Assembly: GCA_900554365.1 (NCBI GenBank)
Contig: USGY01000009.1
Span: forward strand, 1 to 49,229
Direction of reading: 5' to 3'
Length of the DNA: 49,229 nt
Origin: an uncultured Clostridium sp.
GTDB lineage: Bacteria > Bacillota > Clostridia > TANB77 > CAG-508
Within the stretch, counting starts at the first letter, position 1; each line of letters starts with the position of its first letter. The notes under the pieces are model-generated. The model saw only the letters and a list, made by a program, of their open reading frames with translations. It searched no databases and was not told the DNA's origin. Shown in pieces: positions 18,334 through 27,321 of the stretch. The translations under genes were made by a program, and so were the position numbers.

Positions 18334-19611
18334 TTGAGAAGAAATGCCAGAGCTCGCAATAATAGAAAAAAGATATATAGTGATATTGATTTTAATAAAA
18401 CACGTAAATTTTTAATTATTATCATTGGTATTTTAGCTGTTATTTTTATTGCTGTTATAACATTTTCAACATTAAAAAATCATCAAGAATACAAAAATTT
18501 AATTAATACATCTAAAAATGAAATTGAAAAACAAAATGATGAAGAAAATAAAGAAACAGAAAACCAAAATAGTTCATCAGAAGAAACTGATACTACATTT
18601 ACACTTTCTGCAATTGGAAATATTTTATGTAACAGCACTTTAACTAAAGATGCTTATATAAAATCTAATAATTCATATGATTTTTCTTACATTTTTAATA
18701 ATATAAATTCTTATACTAAATTAGCAGATATTTGTGTAGGTAACTTAGAAACAACTTTTTCTGGATCAGATAAAGGATTTCTTAATTCTTCTAAACTTAA
18801 TGCTCCAGATGACTTGGCACAAGAATTAAAACATATTGGAATAGATGTACTTTCTACATCTAGTATGCATTCCTTAGATTTCGGATATGACGGGCTTTCT
18901 CGAACTATTGACACATTAAATAGTGCTGATGTTTCTCATTTAGGTACTTGTAATTCTTCTGAATCTCAAGATAAAGTATTAATAAAATATGCTAAAGGAG
19001 TCAAAATAGCATTTTTAAATTTTACTTACGGAAATACCAACTTGAAACTTCCAATTGATAAAAATTATTGTGTTAATTTATATAGTGAAGATTTTGCAAA
19101 AAAACAAATTGATATTGCAAAATCAAAATCTGCTGATGTTATTGTTACTTGTATGAACTGGACTAATGTAAAAGAATCTAAACAACAAGAAATTGCTGAC
19201 TTTTTATTTAAAAATGGTGTAAATATTATATTAGGCTCTGGTCCACAATCATTGCAGAAGATGGAAAAAATAATTGTTACTTTAGATGATAACTCTACTA
19301 AAGATGGGTTTATTATATACTCTTTAGGTAATTTTCTTGTAGATTCAAATGAAGAAACTTATAAAAATTCAATTATTTTAAATTTATCTATTACCAAACA
19401 TTCTAATGGAGAAATTACTATTGATAAAACAGATTATAAACCTATTTATATATCCAAAGATTCAAATAACTCTTCTCAAAAATTCAAAATAATAGATATA
19501 AATAAAATTATATATAATTATGATAATCATATAGATACATCTATAACAGATAAATTCTATAATTCTATGAAAACAAAATCTAATAAAATTATTAAATTAT
19601 TAAATCCATAA
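18334..19611 (+). CDS. CapA-like (PGA capsule synthesis family) protein with degenerate metal site
   Basis: 425 residues, TTG start behind GAGGTGAT. One N-terminal membrane segment (about 28-48), a Glu/Asn/Ser-rich linker to about 85, then a metallophosphatase-fold domain of the CapA family. Family landmarks are present in order: IGNILCN, GNLETTFSG, SMHSLDFGYDGL, VTCMNWTN, GSGPQSLQKME, YSLGNFLVDS. At several places the usual metal ligands are replaced: Asn for the first Asp, MNWT for the usual HWG, and GSGPQS for the usual GHHPH. It is probably an externally anchored pseudoenzyme, or uses a different site. A relation to poly-glutamate export is a family label only; no capBC genes are nearby. 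Confidence 0.85.
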   Translation: MRRNARARNNRKKIYSDIDFNKTRKFLIIIIGILAVIFIAVITFSTLKNHQEYKNLINTSKNEIEKQNDEENKETENQNSSSEETDTTFTLSAIGNILCNSTLTKDAYIKSNNSYDFSYIFNNINSYTKLADICVGNLETTFSGSDKGFLNSSKLNAPDDLAQELKHIGIDVLSTSSMHSLDFGYDGLSRTIDTLNSADVSHLGTCNSSESQDKVLIKYAKGVKIAFLNFTYGNTNLKLPIDKNYCVNLYSEDFAKKQIDIAKSKSADVIVTCMNWTNVKESKQQEIADFLFKNGVNIILGSGPQSLQKMEKIIVTLDDNSTKDGFIIYSLGNFLVDSNEETYKNSIILNLSITKHSNGEITIDKTDYKPIYISKDSNNSSQKFKIIDINKIIYNYDNHIDTSITDKFYNSMKTKSNKIIKLLNP

Positions 19612-19641
19612 AAAAACCTGAATTTTAAAATTCAGGTTTTT
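19612..19641. terminator. bidirectional terminator between capA-like gene and corA
   Basis: AAAAACCTGAATTTT and AAAATTCAGGTTTTT form an uninterrupted palindrome overlapping the corA stop. Confidence 0.8.
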
Positions 19642-20593
19642 AATCTAACATATTTCTTCTCTTTAACCACCATGATACAATTAATGTTAATGTTATTGAT
19701 ATTGATAACATTATTACAAATCCCAGTGGATTGTCTTGAAGTGGCAATCCAACATTCATTCCCCAAAAGCTTGATATCATTGTTGGTACAGCTAATATAA
19801 TTGTTATTGATGTTAAAGTCTTCATTACTCCATTTAGGTTGTTTGAAATAATTGAAGCATATGCATCCATTGTACCATTTAAAATATTATTATATATTTG
19901 TGCCATTTCAATAGCCTGCCTATTTTCAATGATTGCATCCTCCAATATTTCTTCATCTTCATCATACAATTTTATTATTTTTCCTCTTAAAGCTTTTTCC
20001 ATGACTAGCTCATTTGATTTTAATGCAGTTGTAAAATAAACCAATCCTTTTTCTAAAGATAACATTTTTAAAAGCTCTTTATTCCTCATTGAATTTTTTA
20101 AAATATATTCTGCAACTTCTGTTTCTTTCTCGATTTTTTTTAGATAATTTAAGTATAATGAAGAATTTAAATACATTATTTGAAATATAAATCTAGTTTT
20201 CTTATATGTTTGAAAATTTTTGATTTTTCTTTTTTCAAAATTTTCTATAATTTGATTTTTTCTTAATGATACGGTAATAAAGAAGTCATCTCTTACAACA
20301 ATCATTCCCAAAGGCATTGTATTATATAAAGCTTCACCATCTTCACCTTTTTCTGTAATTGGTAATGCAACAACGAAAAGAGTTGTGTCATCATCATCTT
20401 CTTTATCAATTCTAGATTTTTCTTCAAAATCTAGAGCATCTCTTATAAATTCTTCTTCTATGTGAATATTTTCACATACTTTTTTTATTTCATTTTCCGA
20501 CGGATTTACTAAATTAATCCATGATCCTTTTTTAAATTCTTTAATTTCTTGAAATTCATTTGTTTCAATATCTGTACTATATATTTTTAGCAA
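19640..20593 (-). CDS. corA: CorA family magnesium channel
   Basis: Pentameric Mg2+/Co2+ channel of the cytoplasmic membrane. I choose the TTG at 20593 (GAGGTG, 6-nt spacing), giving 317 residues; an ATG two codons earlier abuts the ribosome site and an ATG at 20641 is upstream of it. A large cytosolic acidic/helical N-terminal domain is followed by two C-terminal membrane segments joined by the diagnostic GMN loop (SFWGMNVGLP), and a basic tail (WWLKRRN). Its own promoter lies at 20649-20677. It is next to mgtA on the same strand but separated by a terminator, so magnesium uptake genes cluster without being one operon. Confidence 0.95.
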   Translation of the reverse strand: MLKIYSTDIETNEFQEIKEFKKGSWINLVNPSENEIKKVCENIHIEEEFIRDALDFEEKSRIDKEDDDDTTLFVVALPITEKGEDGEALYNTMPLGMIVVRDDFFITVSLRKNQIIENFEKRKIKNFQTYKKTRFIFQIMYLNSSLYLNYLKKIEKETEVAEYILKNSMRNKELLKMLSLEKGLVYFTTALKSNELVMEKALRGKIIKLYDEDEEILEDAIIENRQAIEMAQIYNNILNGTMDAYASIISNNLNGVMKTLTSITIILAVPTMISSFWGMNVGLPLQDNPLGFVIMLSISITLTLIVSWWLKRRNMLD

Positions 20594-20648
20594 ATCCATC
20601 ACCTCTATTTCAATATTATTAGTATATTTTTCATACCCCAATAATATT

Positions 20649-20677
20649 ATTGTAGCCTGTTTTTAGCTATTTGTCAA
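20649..20677 (-). promoter_or_regulatory. promoter of corA
   Basis: Minus strand: perfect TTGACA (20677-20672), 17-nt spacer, TACAAT (20654-20649). Confidence 0.75.
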
Positions 20678-20704
20678 CGCTTAAAGGTTATTTGCTTTTT
20701 ATAT

Positions 20705-20744
20705 AATAAACCATTTTAATTTCGGTTGTAGGAATTGGTTTATT
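20705..20744. repeat. inverted repeat upstream of the corA promoter
   Basis: AATAAACCA (20705-20713) and TGGTTTATT (20736-20744), 9-bp arms with a 22-nt loop. It sits between the mgtA terminator and the corA promoter. Possible operator; no known match recognised. Confidence 0.4.
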
Positions 20745-20782
20745 TTGGTTTGCTACATAAATTTAAATTTATTTTTGCACAT

Positions 20783-20817
20783 AAAAAAAACTGACCTTTT
20801 ACAGTCAATTTTTTTAT
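20783..20817 (-). terminator. terminator of mgtA
   Basis: CTGAC and GTCA(A) arms flanked by A/T-runs immediately after the mgtA stop. Confidence 0.65.
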
Positions 20818-20819
20818 TT

Positions 20820-23456
20820 TTATAACCAATTTCCAACTTTTTTAATATATATTTTCTTTACAATCTGAACTAAAATTACATATAAAATAGTCAATCCTGC
20901 AACTATTAAATAATATAATGGTGGCATTATTTCAAAATGGAATGATTCAATATTATGTAATAATATTGGTGCTAATATTGTTCCTACTATTGTAACCATT
21001 GTTAAACATGTTAATATAGGATTTGCTTTTGATTGTACAAAAGGAACTTTTGCTGTACGAACAAAATGAATTATCAATGTTTCACTAATTAAACATTCTA
21101 CAAACCATGCTGTTTGGAAATAGCTTTCACTTACAGTTCCGTTATATCCTAATATAAACCAGAATGATAAAAATGCTAATACATCTATTATTGAACTAAC
21201 TGGTCCCATTACATTCATAAATGTTCCCAATCCTTTTGTATCCCACTTTCTTGGTTTTATTAAAAATTCCTCGTCAACATTATCATATGGTATTCCTATT
21301 TGTGAAAAATCATATAAAAAGTCTTGAATTAACATTTGAATTGGCAATAATGGTAAAAATGGTAAGAAAATACTTGCAATAAATATACTAAATACATCTC
21401 CAAAATCTGAACTTAAAGCCATTTTCATATATTTTATAATATTTCCATATACTTTTCTTCCTTCTATTACTCCATTAAATATTACTTTTAAACTTTTTTC
21501 TAATAAAATAATATCACTTGCTTCTTTAGCAATATCTGTCGCTGTATTTACACATATTCCAACATCTGCATTATGTAGTGAAGGTGCATCATTTACACCA
21601 TCTCCCATATAACCTACTACATGTCCATTTTTTCTAAGAGCTTTTATGATTCTTTCTTTTTGTAAAGGGTTCATTCTAGCAAAAACATTTACTTCTTCAA
21701 CCTTTTTAGCAAGTTCTCCATCTGGCATCCTATCAACATCTGTACCTAATAATATCTTTGAATTTTCTATTCCTACTAAATTACAAATATTTTCAGTAGC
21801 ATATTGATTATCACCTGTTAAAATTTTTGTAGTTATTCCATATTCTTTTAGTTTCTTTATTGTACTTTTTACTTCCTTTTTTGGCGGATCTAAAAATGCT
21901 ACAAAACCTATGAATGTCATTTCTTTTTCATCTTCACTATTAAATATGTCTTTTCCTCTATACTCTCTTTTTGATGCTAATGCAATAACTTGCATTCCCT
22001 GTTTAGCAAGGTTCTCCGCATTTTTATTGATATTTTGTATCATTTCTTGAGTTAGTTCTTTATGTTCTCCATTTATTTTTACTTGATTACAACTTTTTAG
22101 TACTTCTTCTAATGCCCCTTTAGTAATTATTCTATAATGATCATCATGCTTTACTACAACACTTACTTTTTTTCTAATATAATCAAATGGAATTTCATCA
22201 ATTTTTTCATAATCAACTACTTGTTCTTTTATTTTGTGCTGAATTCCATATGTTATTACTGCTTTATCTACTAAATTTTTCATTCCAGTACTATAATAAC
22301 TATTTAAAAATGCATATTCTAATATAGATAAATCTTCTTTTCCCTCTACATTTATATATTTTTGCAATACTATCTTATCCAATGTTAATGTTCCTGTTTT
22401 ATCAGTACACAAAACATCTATTGCACCCAAATTTTGAATTGCTTGAATATTTTTTACTAATGTTTTTTTCTTTGCAAGTGTCTTTGTTCCTTTGGTTAAA
22501 TTAACATTTACTATCATAGGTAACATTGTTGGTGTAATTCCAACAGCTACAGATAAAGCAAATAAAACTGCTTCTAATATATCCTTACGTATAAATGCAT
22601 AAATAATAAATACTGCTATTGAAACTACAACCATATATTTTATTAATAATTTTGTAATTCCATTCATACCTTTTTCAAAATTTGTTGTTTCTCTTTTATT
22701 ATCAATTTGTTTTCCCATACTTCCTAAATATGTAGAAAAACCTGTATTAATTACTACGGCTGTTGCCTTTCCACTTATTACACTTGTTCCCATTAAGCAT
22801 ATATTTGAAAGTGAAAAGATTTCATTTGAATTATTAAATTTGTCTGTTTTTTCAACAGGAGCACTTTCACCTGTAAAAACTGATTGATTTAAAAATAAAT
22901 CTTTATTTTCTATAATCATTACATCAGCAGGAATAATAGAACCAGCATTTAGATGAATAATATCACCTTTTACAACTTTTTCTGTTCTTATTGTTTGTTC
23001 TTTTCCATTTCTTACAACTGTTGCTGTTGAAAACATTTCACTTTTTAATTTTCTATTAAATTTATATGTTGAATAATTTTGAGCAAATTTTATCATAGCA
23101 CTTACAAATCCAATTGCTAAAATAATAACTGTACCTAATGTATCATCACCAACAAATTTATTTATTATTGCTAAAATAACTAAAATTAAAATAAATTTAT
23201 CTTTAAATGAATTTATAAAAAAATAAAACCATGAATGTTTATCATCTTTTACAACAATATTTTCTCCATCTTCTTCTAATTTCTGCTCTGCGTCTTTATT
23301 TGTCAATCCTTTTTCAATATTAGTTTTAAATTCTTGTATTATCTCTTGTTTTTCTTTTTGTGCAAATTTTTTATATTTTTCTAATATTTTTTCGTCATTG
23401 TTATTTATTAAATTTTTATTCTTTAATTTGTTTTTTATAAAAAATAATCTAATCAA
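20820..23456 (-). CDS. mgtA: magnesium-translocating P-type ATPase
   Basis: P3B-type ATPase, 878 residues, usual for MgtA/MgtB. TTG start, with AAGGAG about 11 nt upstream. Motifs: actuator TGES (VFTGESAPVEK), phosphorylation site DKTGTLTLDK, KGALEEVL in the nucleotide domain, TGDN, and the hinge GDGVNDAPSLH. Membrane segments lie in the 85-125 region, around 275-320 and in the C-terminal third. It imports Mg2+ at ATP cost and sits in the cytoplasmic membrane. The leader from its promoter is short (about 55 nt) and I see no M-box riboswitch. Confidence 0.95.
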   Translation of the reverse strand: MIRLFFIKNKLKNKNLINNNDEKILEKYKKFAQKEKQEIIQEFKTNIEKGLTNKDAEQKLEEDGENIVVKDDKHSWFYFFINSFKDKFILILVILAIINKFVGDDTLGTVIILAIGFVSAMIKFAQNYSTYKFNRKLKSEMFSTATVVRNGKEQTIRTEKVVKGDIIHLNAGSIIPADVMIIENKDLFLNQSVFTGESAPVEKTDKFNNSNEIFSLSNICLMGTSVISGKATAVVINTGFSTYLGSMGKQIDNKRETTNFEKGMNGITKLLIKYMVVVSIAVFIIYAFIRKDILEAVLFALSVAVGITPTMLPMIVNVNLTKGTKTLAKKKTLVKNIQAIQNLGAIDVLCTDKTGTLTLDKIVLQKYINVEGKEDLSILEYAFLNSYYSTGMKNLVDKAVITYGIQHKIKEQVVDYEKIDEIPFDYIRKKVSVVVKHDDHYRIITKGALEEVLKSCNQVKINGEHKELTQEMIQNINKNAENLAKQGMQVIALASKREYRGKDIFNSEDEKEMTFIGFVAFLDPPKKEVKSTIKKLKEYGITTKILTGDNQYATENICNLVGIENSKILLGTDVDRMPDGELAKKVEEVNVFARMNPLQKERIIKALRKNGHVVGYMGDGVNDAPSLHNADVGICVNTATDIAKEASDIILLEKSLKVIFNGVIEGRKVYGNIIKYMKMALSSDFGDVFSIFIASIFLPFLPLLPIQMLIQDFLYDFSQIGIPYDNVDEEFLIKPRKWDTKGLGTFMNVMGPVSSIIDVLAFLSFWFILGYNGTVSESYFQTAWFVECLISETLIIHFVRTAKVPFVQSKANPILTCLTMVTIVGTILAPILLHNIESFHFEIMPPLYYLIVAGLTILYVILVQIVKKIYIKKVGNWL

Positions 23457-23519
23457 TTTTAAAGTATCTCCTTTTCTGTTTTATTAGATATCTTTTGGTA
23501 TCTTTAGTTTTACATTAAT

Positions 23520-23548
23520 ATAATAGACTTAATCTCCTTTTTTTTCAA
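23520..23548 (-). promoter_or_regulatory. promoter of mgtA
   Basis: Minus strand: TTGAAA (23548-23543), 17-nt spacer, TATTAT (23525-23520). Confidence 0.6.
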
Positions 23549-23585
23549 TGGTTTATATTAAAAATCAACATTTTTTTATATTTGT

Positions 23586-23614
23586 TTAAAAAAAGACACT
23601 TATAAAAGTGTCTT
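23586..23614 (-). terminator. terminator of the tRNA-Lys(CTT) gene
   Basis: AAGACACTT (23593-23601) and AAGTGTCTT (23606-23614) with a T-run on the minus strand. Confidence 0.75.
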
Positions 23615-23619
23615 GATTT

Positions 23620-23695
23620 TGGTGCGCCATCTCGGCTTCGAACCGAGGACCTCCAGATTAAGAGTCTGTTGCTCTACCAACTGAGCTAATGGCGC
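23620..23695 (-). tRNA. tRNA-Lys (anticodon CTT)
   Basis: Full cloverleaf on the minus strand: acceptor GCGCCAT/ATGGCGC, D-arm GCTC-GAGC, anticodon loop CTCTTAA giving CTT, T-arm CTCGG-TTCGAAG-CCGAG, encoded CCA. It stands alone with its own promoter and terminator. Confidence 0.95.
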
Positions 23696-23715
23696 ATATG
23701 ATATAAACTTTTAAA

Positions 23716-23744
23716 ATTATATTATTTTTTTACTTAAATGTCAA
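23716..23744 (-). promoter_or_regulatory. promoter of tRNA-Lys(CTT)
   Basis: Minus strand: perfect TTGACA (23744-23739), 17-nt spacer, perfect TATAAT (23721-23716). The strongest-looking promoter in the window. Confidence 0.85.
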
Positions 23745-23793
23745 TACTTTCATTTTAATTCTTTGGATTTTAGAATAAATGTATTTAATCAAA

Positions 23794-23838
23794 AATAACC
23801 CAAATTATTAAATAAATATTTTAATAATTCGAGTTATT
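23794..23838 (-). terminator. terminator of the VanW gene
   Basis: AATAAC and AAATTATTA pair with TTAATAATT and GTTATT, followed by a T-rich tract on the minus strand. Confidence 0.65.
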
Positions 23839-23847
23839 TTATTTTTA

Positions 23848-25626
23848 TTAGTTTTCTACTTCTGTATTTACTACTTCTGTATTTGTAGTATTTGTACTTT
23901 GTGTATTTTCTTCATTTTCTTTTGTTATTTCTTTATCTTCGGTTTGTGGCGTACTACTTGCACCTGTTCCTCTTTTTACTATTCTTGTCATTGCACTATA
24001 TGTATCTTTTGAAAGTAATGTAGTTGAAACTGTTTTTCCATTTAATGTTTTAGTAATATATGTCTCTGTTTTCAAACCATTTGTACCTTTTTGAATAACT
24101 TTTTCTGTTCCAGTTGGCAATGTACTATCATCAACATATTCGGTTGTATAAGGAATTGTTGCAACAGTTTTTGTTGTAAATTTAAATTCATATTCAGCAT
24201 CCTCTTTTATTCCATATATACTTACTGTTGCGATTCCATCTTTGGCTGTAGCTACAATTCTTACTGGATATTTTCTTGTATTTTTAAATTTAAAATCTGT
24301 CATTCCATATACAACTGTAGCATCTCTTCCAGCTGGTACATATGAAGTTATAAACTGATGATTTTTTCTTTCTACTATTTCCAAATTTGACATTAATACT
24401 GCATTATATAGAGTTGATGAAATTTGACAAATTCCCCCACCTATTCCATCTACAACTTTTCCAGATTCATATACTTTAGCATTTTTATATCCAGCTCCTT
24501 CAGTTCTTGCCCCTACTACTTTATTGTAAGAAAAAGTATCTCCTGACAATACAACATTTCCATTTATTTTATTACATGCTAATTGTAAATTTGTTGATCT
24601 ATCTTTATCACTTACATCATATCTTGTTGTGAATGTTCCTAATTTATTTGGAAAGGCCTCTGGTCCTATTTTATCTAATGTAACTTTGGGATTTGTTACT
24701 GTTAATTTTATAACATATTCTTGTTTATCTTGACTTAATATTTCTTTTGCTTTTTCAATATCAAAACTTATTCCTTTTACTTCAGGATATACAGCAAATG
24801 GCTCTTTGGTATAATATGCATCTTTGGGTTCTTTACATATTTCATCATGTATTTTTTCAATATTAATTTCTTCTGGTTCTTCATTTTTTACAGGCATTTC
24901 TATTGTTTCATCAGTTGTATTTATATTTTTTAAATTCTCTTTTATTGTATCTAAAAGTTCATCTGTATTAATTTTTACACCAGCTTTTCCCTTGGATATC
25001 GTTAATTCATCACCATCTACTGAATAGCTAGAGTCTACAACAACATCTGGTAAATTTGAATTCATATCTTCAATATTCTGTTTTGCTACATCTTCATTTA
25101 ATGTCATTTCTACATTTATGTTTTTCTTCATTATTGAACTTAGTAAAATATTATAATTATTAATAAAAATATTTGAATCTTTCCCTATTGAATTAGCATA
25201 ATTTACAGCATCATCAATTTTATAATCAACTTCTAATAAAATTGGACTAATTGTAGTTTCAAATTCTCCATGTTTTACCTTTATTTCACTATTTTTCTTT
25301 TGATTATAAATCTCAACCAATTTATTTTTTGCTTCATCTGCTGATAATCCAGATACATCTACTCCTTCAATGGATATTCCTTTTATAATCTTATCATTAT
25401 TTATATTTAAAAATGCAAATATAGTTGAAAATATCAATAAAATTATTATTAATATTCCAATTAATACGGCAATTAAAAAATTTCTTTTTTTCTTTTTCTC
25501 ATAACTCATTTTTTGCATTTCTATTATTTCTTTTTCAACTACTTTAGCATTTTCTTTTGGCTTTTTAAACTTATCTTTTTCATCCACATTTACATCTTGT
25601 AAATCTGTATTTTTTTCTTTCTCCAT
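23848..25626 (-). CDS. VanW family protein with peptidoglycan-binding-like and G5 domains
   Basis: 592 residues, ATG behind AAGGGG. Acidic cytosolic N-terminus (about 1-45), one membrane segment (FLIAVLIGILIIILLIFSTI, about 50-70), an external region with two PG_binding_4-like repeats (VDVSGLSADEAKNKL and similar), the VanW domain (GGGICQISSTLYNAVL, then RKNHQFITSYVPAGRDATVVYG), a G5-like stretch (TEKVIQKGTNGLKTETYITK) and a Ser/Thr/Asn-rich tail. VanW is named for vancomycin clusters but is widespread in Clostridia; its biochemical role is unknown. It is likely a cell-wall surface protein. Nothing here suggests a resistance cluster. Confidence 0.92.
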   Translation of the reverse strand: MEKEKNTDLQDVNVDEKDKFKKPKENAKVVEKEIIEMQKMSYEKKKKRNFLIAVLIGILIIILLIFSTIFAFLNINNDKIIKGISIEGVDVSGLSADEAKNKLVEIYNQKKNSEIKVKHGEFETTISPILLEVDYKIDDAVNYANSIGKDSNIFINNYNILLSSIMKKNINVEMTLNEDVAKQNIEDMNSNLPDVVVDSSYSVDGDELTISKGKAGVKINTDELLDTIKENLKNINTTDETIEMPVKNEEPEEINIEKIHDEICKEPKDAYYTKEPFAVYPEVKGISFDIEKAKEILSQDKQEYVIKLTVTNPKVTLDKIGPEAFPNKLGTFTTRYDVSDKDRSTNLQLACNKINGNVVLSGDTFSYNKVVGARTEGAGYKNAKVYESGKVVDGIGGGICQISSTLYNAVLMSNLEIVERKNHQFITSYVPAGRDATVVYGMTDFKFKNTRKYPVRIVATAKDGIATVSIYGIKEDAEYEFKFTTKTVATIPYTTEYVDDSTLPTGTEKVIQKGTNGLKTETYITKTLNGKTVSTTLLSKDTYSAMTRIVKRGTGASSTPQTEDKEITKENEENTQSTNTTNTEVVNTEVEN

Positions 25627-25724
25627 ATACCCATTCCCCTTTATAATTTTTGTTCAAATTCATATTACCATAAACTTAGTTTTTTTACAATATGTTTACA
25701 TTTTTAAAAATTTTCAAAAAATAC

Positions 25725-25753
25725 TTGAATATTGTTGAATTTAATATTATAAT
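25725..25753 (+). promoter_or_regulatory. promoter of the carbohydrate-binding protein gene
   Basis: TTGAAT (25725-25730), 17-nt spacer, TATAAT (25748-25753). Confidence 0.65.
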
Positions 25754-25789
25754 GTTGCTAGCAAAAGATAAATAAGGGAGAGAATTTTA

Positions 25790-26263
25790 ATGGAATTAAC
25801 AAAAAATATATTCTTTAACACAGATAAATTAGTTGAAAATAGTAAAGTAAAAATATCATATTTAGGACAATTATATCAAGATGCTTCTCAAGAAGTATTT
25901 ATTCATTATGGTTTTGGCAGCAATTGGGATAATGTTTCTGATGTAAAAATGGAAAAAACTGATTTAGGTTTTCAAGCAGAAATTCAATTATTAGAAGGAG
26001 ATACTTTTGGATTCTGTTTTAAAAACGAAAATAATGTGTGGGATAACAATAATGGTCAAAATTACGTATTCCCTTTAGAAAAAGTTAAAAATGAATTAGT
26101 TGTTTTAGAAGATGAACCTGTATCATTGGGATCTGCTAAAAAATTAAGACGTTCTTATTTATGGAGTAAAAAAGTCCGTTTAGCAGTATACAAAATTATA
26201 ACTTATTTACCAAAATTAATTTCAGGAAATTATAAAAGAAAATTAACAGATAATAATCAATAA
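25790..26263 (+). CDS. small starch-binding-type (CBM25/26-like) protein
   Basis: 157 residues, ATG behind AAGGGAGAG. No signal peptide and no catalytic domain. The first about 100 residues show the beta-sandwich pattern of CBM25/26-like modules: KISYLGQLYQDASQEVFIHYG, SNWDNVSDVKM, FCFKNENNVWDNNNGQNYVFP. The WDNN-G-NY motif is typical. The C-terminal 45 residues are basic (KKLRRSYLWSKKVRLAVYKI). It is probably cytosolic and may bind a glycogen-like polymer, but the function is unproven. Single-gene unit with promoter and terminator. Confidence 0.8.
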   Translation: MELTKNIFFNTDKLVENSKVKISYLGQLYQDASQEVFIHYGFGSNWDNVSDVKMEKTDLGFQAEIQLLEGDTFGFCFKNENNVWDNNNGQNYVFPLEKVKNELVVLEDEPVSLGSAKKLRRSYLWSKKVRLAVYKIITYLPKLISGNYKRKLTDNNQ

Positions 26264-26266
26264 ATA

Positions 26267-26296
26267 AAAAAAGAGCAATTAAATATTGCTCTTTTT
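26267..26296. terminator. bidirectional terminator between CBM gene and SDR
   Basis: AAAAAGAGCAAT and ATTGCTCTTTTT palindrome between convergent genes. Confidence 0.8.
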
Positions 26297-27026
26297 ATGT
26301 TATAATCCACCCACCATTTATAGATATTACTTGGCCTGTTGTGTATGTATCTTCAATTAACCATTTTACACATTTAGCTATATCTGATGGTTCTCCAATT
26401 TTTTCTAAAGGTATTTCTTCTTCTAATTCTTCAATTTCTTCTTTATTAAATTTATCATTCATTTTCGTATTTATCATTCCTGGTGCAATTGAATTAACTC
26501 TAATGTTAGATGGTCCCAATTCTTTAGCTAGTGCTTTAGTCAAGCCATCTAAACCAGCTTTTGAAATAGAATATATTACTTCTAAAGATCCTCCTACAAC
26601 ACCCCATGCAGATGACATGTTTATAATACATCCTTTTTTATTATGTATCATATTAGGAATAACTTCTTGTGACATTGCAAACGCTGAATATAAATTTGTA
26701 TTCATAATTTTTTGCCAATCTTCATCTGTTTCATCTGTAAATAATTTATATTCTGCTATTCCTGCATTATTTATTAATACATCTATTCTTCCATATTTTT
26801 TTAATGCATATTGAGCCAATCTTTTTGCATCTTCTCTTTTAGATACATCGGCTTGTACAATATCAATTTCTATATTTTTTTTATTTAATTCTTCTTTTAA
26901 ATTATTAGCAGCTTCTTCAGATTTATTATAGTTTGCAATTACTTTTTCGCCCTCTTCTGCTAGTTCCTTTGCAATTTCACGTCCAATTCCTCGTGATGCT
27001 CCTGTAATTATTATTACTTTATTCAT
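26295..27026 (-). CDS. SDR family oxidoreductase (FabG-like)
   Basis: 243 residues, ATG behind AAGGAGA. Classical short-chain dehydrogenase: cofactor motif TGASRGIGRE, NNAG, catalytic Ser in INMSSAWG, YSISK (Tyr-xxx-Lys), and PGMINTKM. A non-acidic residue pattern after beta-2 (ANYNKSEE) suggests NADPH, as in 3-oxoacyl-ACP reductases. A biosynthetic FabG would usually sit with fab genes and this one does not, so its substrate is unknown. Confidence 0.9.
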   Translation of the reverse strand: MNKVIIITGASRGIGREIAKELAEEGEKVIANYNKSEEAANNLKEELNKKNIEIDIVQADVSKREDAKRLAQYALKKYGRIDVLINNAGIAEYKLFTDETDEDWQKIMNTNLYSAFAMSQEVIPNMIHNKKGCIINMSSAWGVVGGSLEVIYSISKAGLDGLTKALAKELGPSNIRVNSIAPGMINTKMNDKFNKEEIEELEEEIPLEKIGEPSDIAKCVKWLIEDTYTTGQVISINGGWIIT

Positions 27027-27049
27027 TTTTTCTCCTTATAAAACTTTTA

Positions 27050-27093
27050 TAAAAAAAGCCATTAATTAAGAGATTTCTCAAAACTAATGACCT
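27050..27093 (-). terminator. terminator after the tRNA-Thr gene
   Basis: On the minus strand, GTCATTAGTTTTGAG pairs imperfectly with CTCTTAATTAATGGC, followed by seven T. Confidence 0.65.
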
Positions 27094-27097
27094 TCTA

Positions 27098-27174
27098 TGG
27101 AGCCACTTCCCAGATTCGAACTGGGGACCCTCGCATTACAAGTGCGATGCTCTGGCCAACTGAGCTAAAGTGGC
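27098..27174 (-). tRNA. tRNA-Thr (anticodon TGT)
   Basis: Minus-strand cloverleaf: acceptor GCCACTT/AAGTGGC, anticodon stem TCGCA/TGCGA with loop CTTGTAA, T-arm CCCAG-TTCGAAT-CTGGG, encoded CCA. Confidence 0.95.
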
Positions 27175-27195
27175 ATTCATTTTATAAAAAATAAT

Positions 27196-27270
27196 TGGTG
27201 ACCCCGACGGGAATCGAACCCATGTCTCCGCCGTGAAAGGGCGATGTCTTAACCGCTTGACCACGGGGCC
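27196..27270 (-). tRNA. tRNA-Glu (anticodon TTC)
   Basis: Minus-strand cloverleaf: acceptor GGCCCCG, anticodon loop CTTTCAC, T-arm with GGTTCGATTCC, encoded CCA. 21 nt upstream of tRNA-Thr, probably co-transcribed. Confidence 0.95.
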
Positions 27271-27278
27271 TAATATAC

Positions 27279-27314
27279 AAGAAACTAAATAATGATTAGA
27301 TTATTTAGTTTCTT
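27279..27314. repeat. perfect 15-bp hairpin between two tRNA genes
   Basis: AAGAAACTAAATAAT (27279-27293) and ATTATTTAGTTTCTT (27300-27314) pair without mismatch around a 6-nt loop. It lies between tRNA-Lys(TTT) and tRNA-Glu. There is no proper T-run on the minus strand, so it is a weak terminator, an RNA processing stem, or a small mobile remnant. Confidence 0.7.
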
Positions 27315-27321
27315 AAAGTTT

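Noticed and set aside
23456..23513. M-box magnesium riboswitch before mgtA
   Set aside because: The leader from the predicted promoter is only about 55 nt, too short for an M-box, and no conserved core was seen.
24091..24345. Cysteine-rich plus-strand open frame
   Set aside because: It is antisense to the VanW gene, has no ribosome site, and its Cys/Ser/Phe content is what complementing Lys/Thr/Glu codons produces.
23848..25626. Vancomycin resistance locus
   Set aside because: VanW-domain proteins are common in Clostridia and no vanHAX/vanB or VanRS genes are near.
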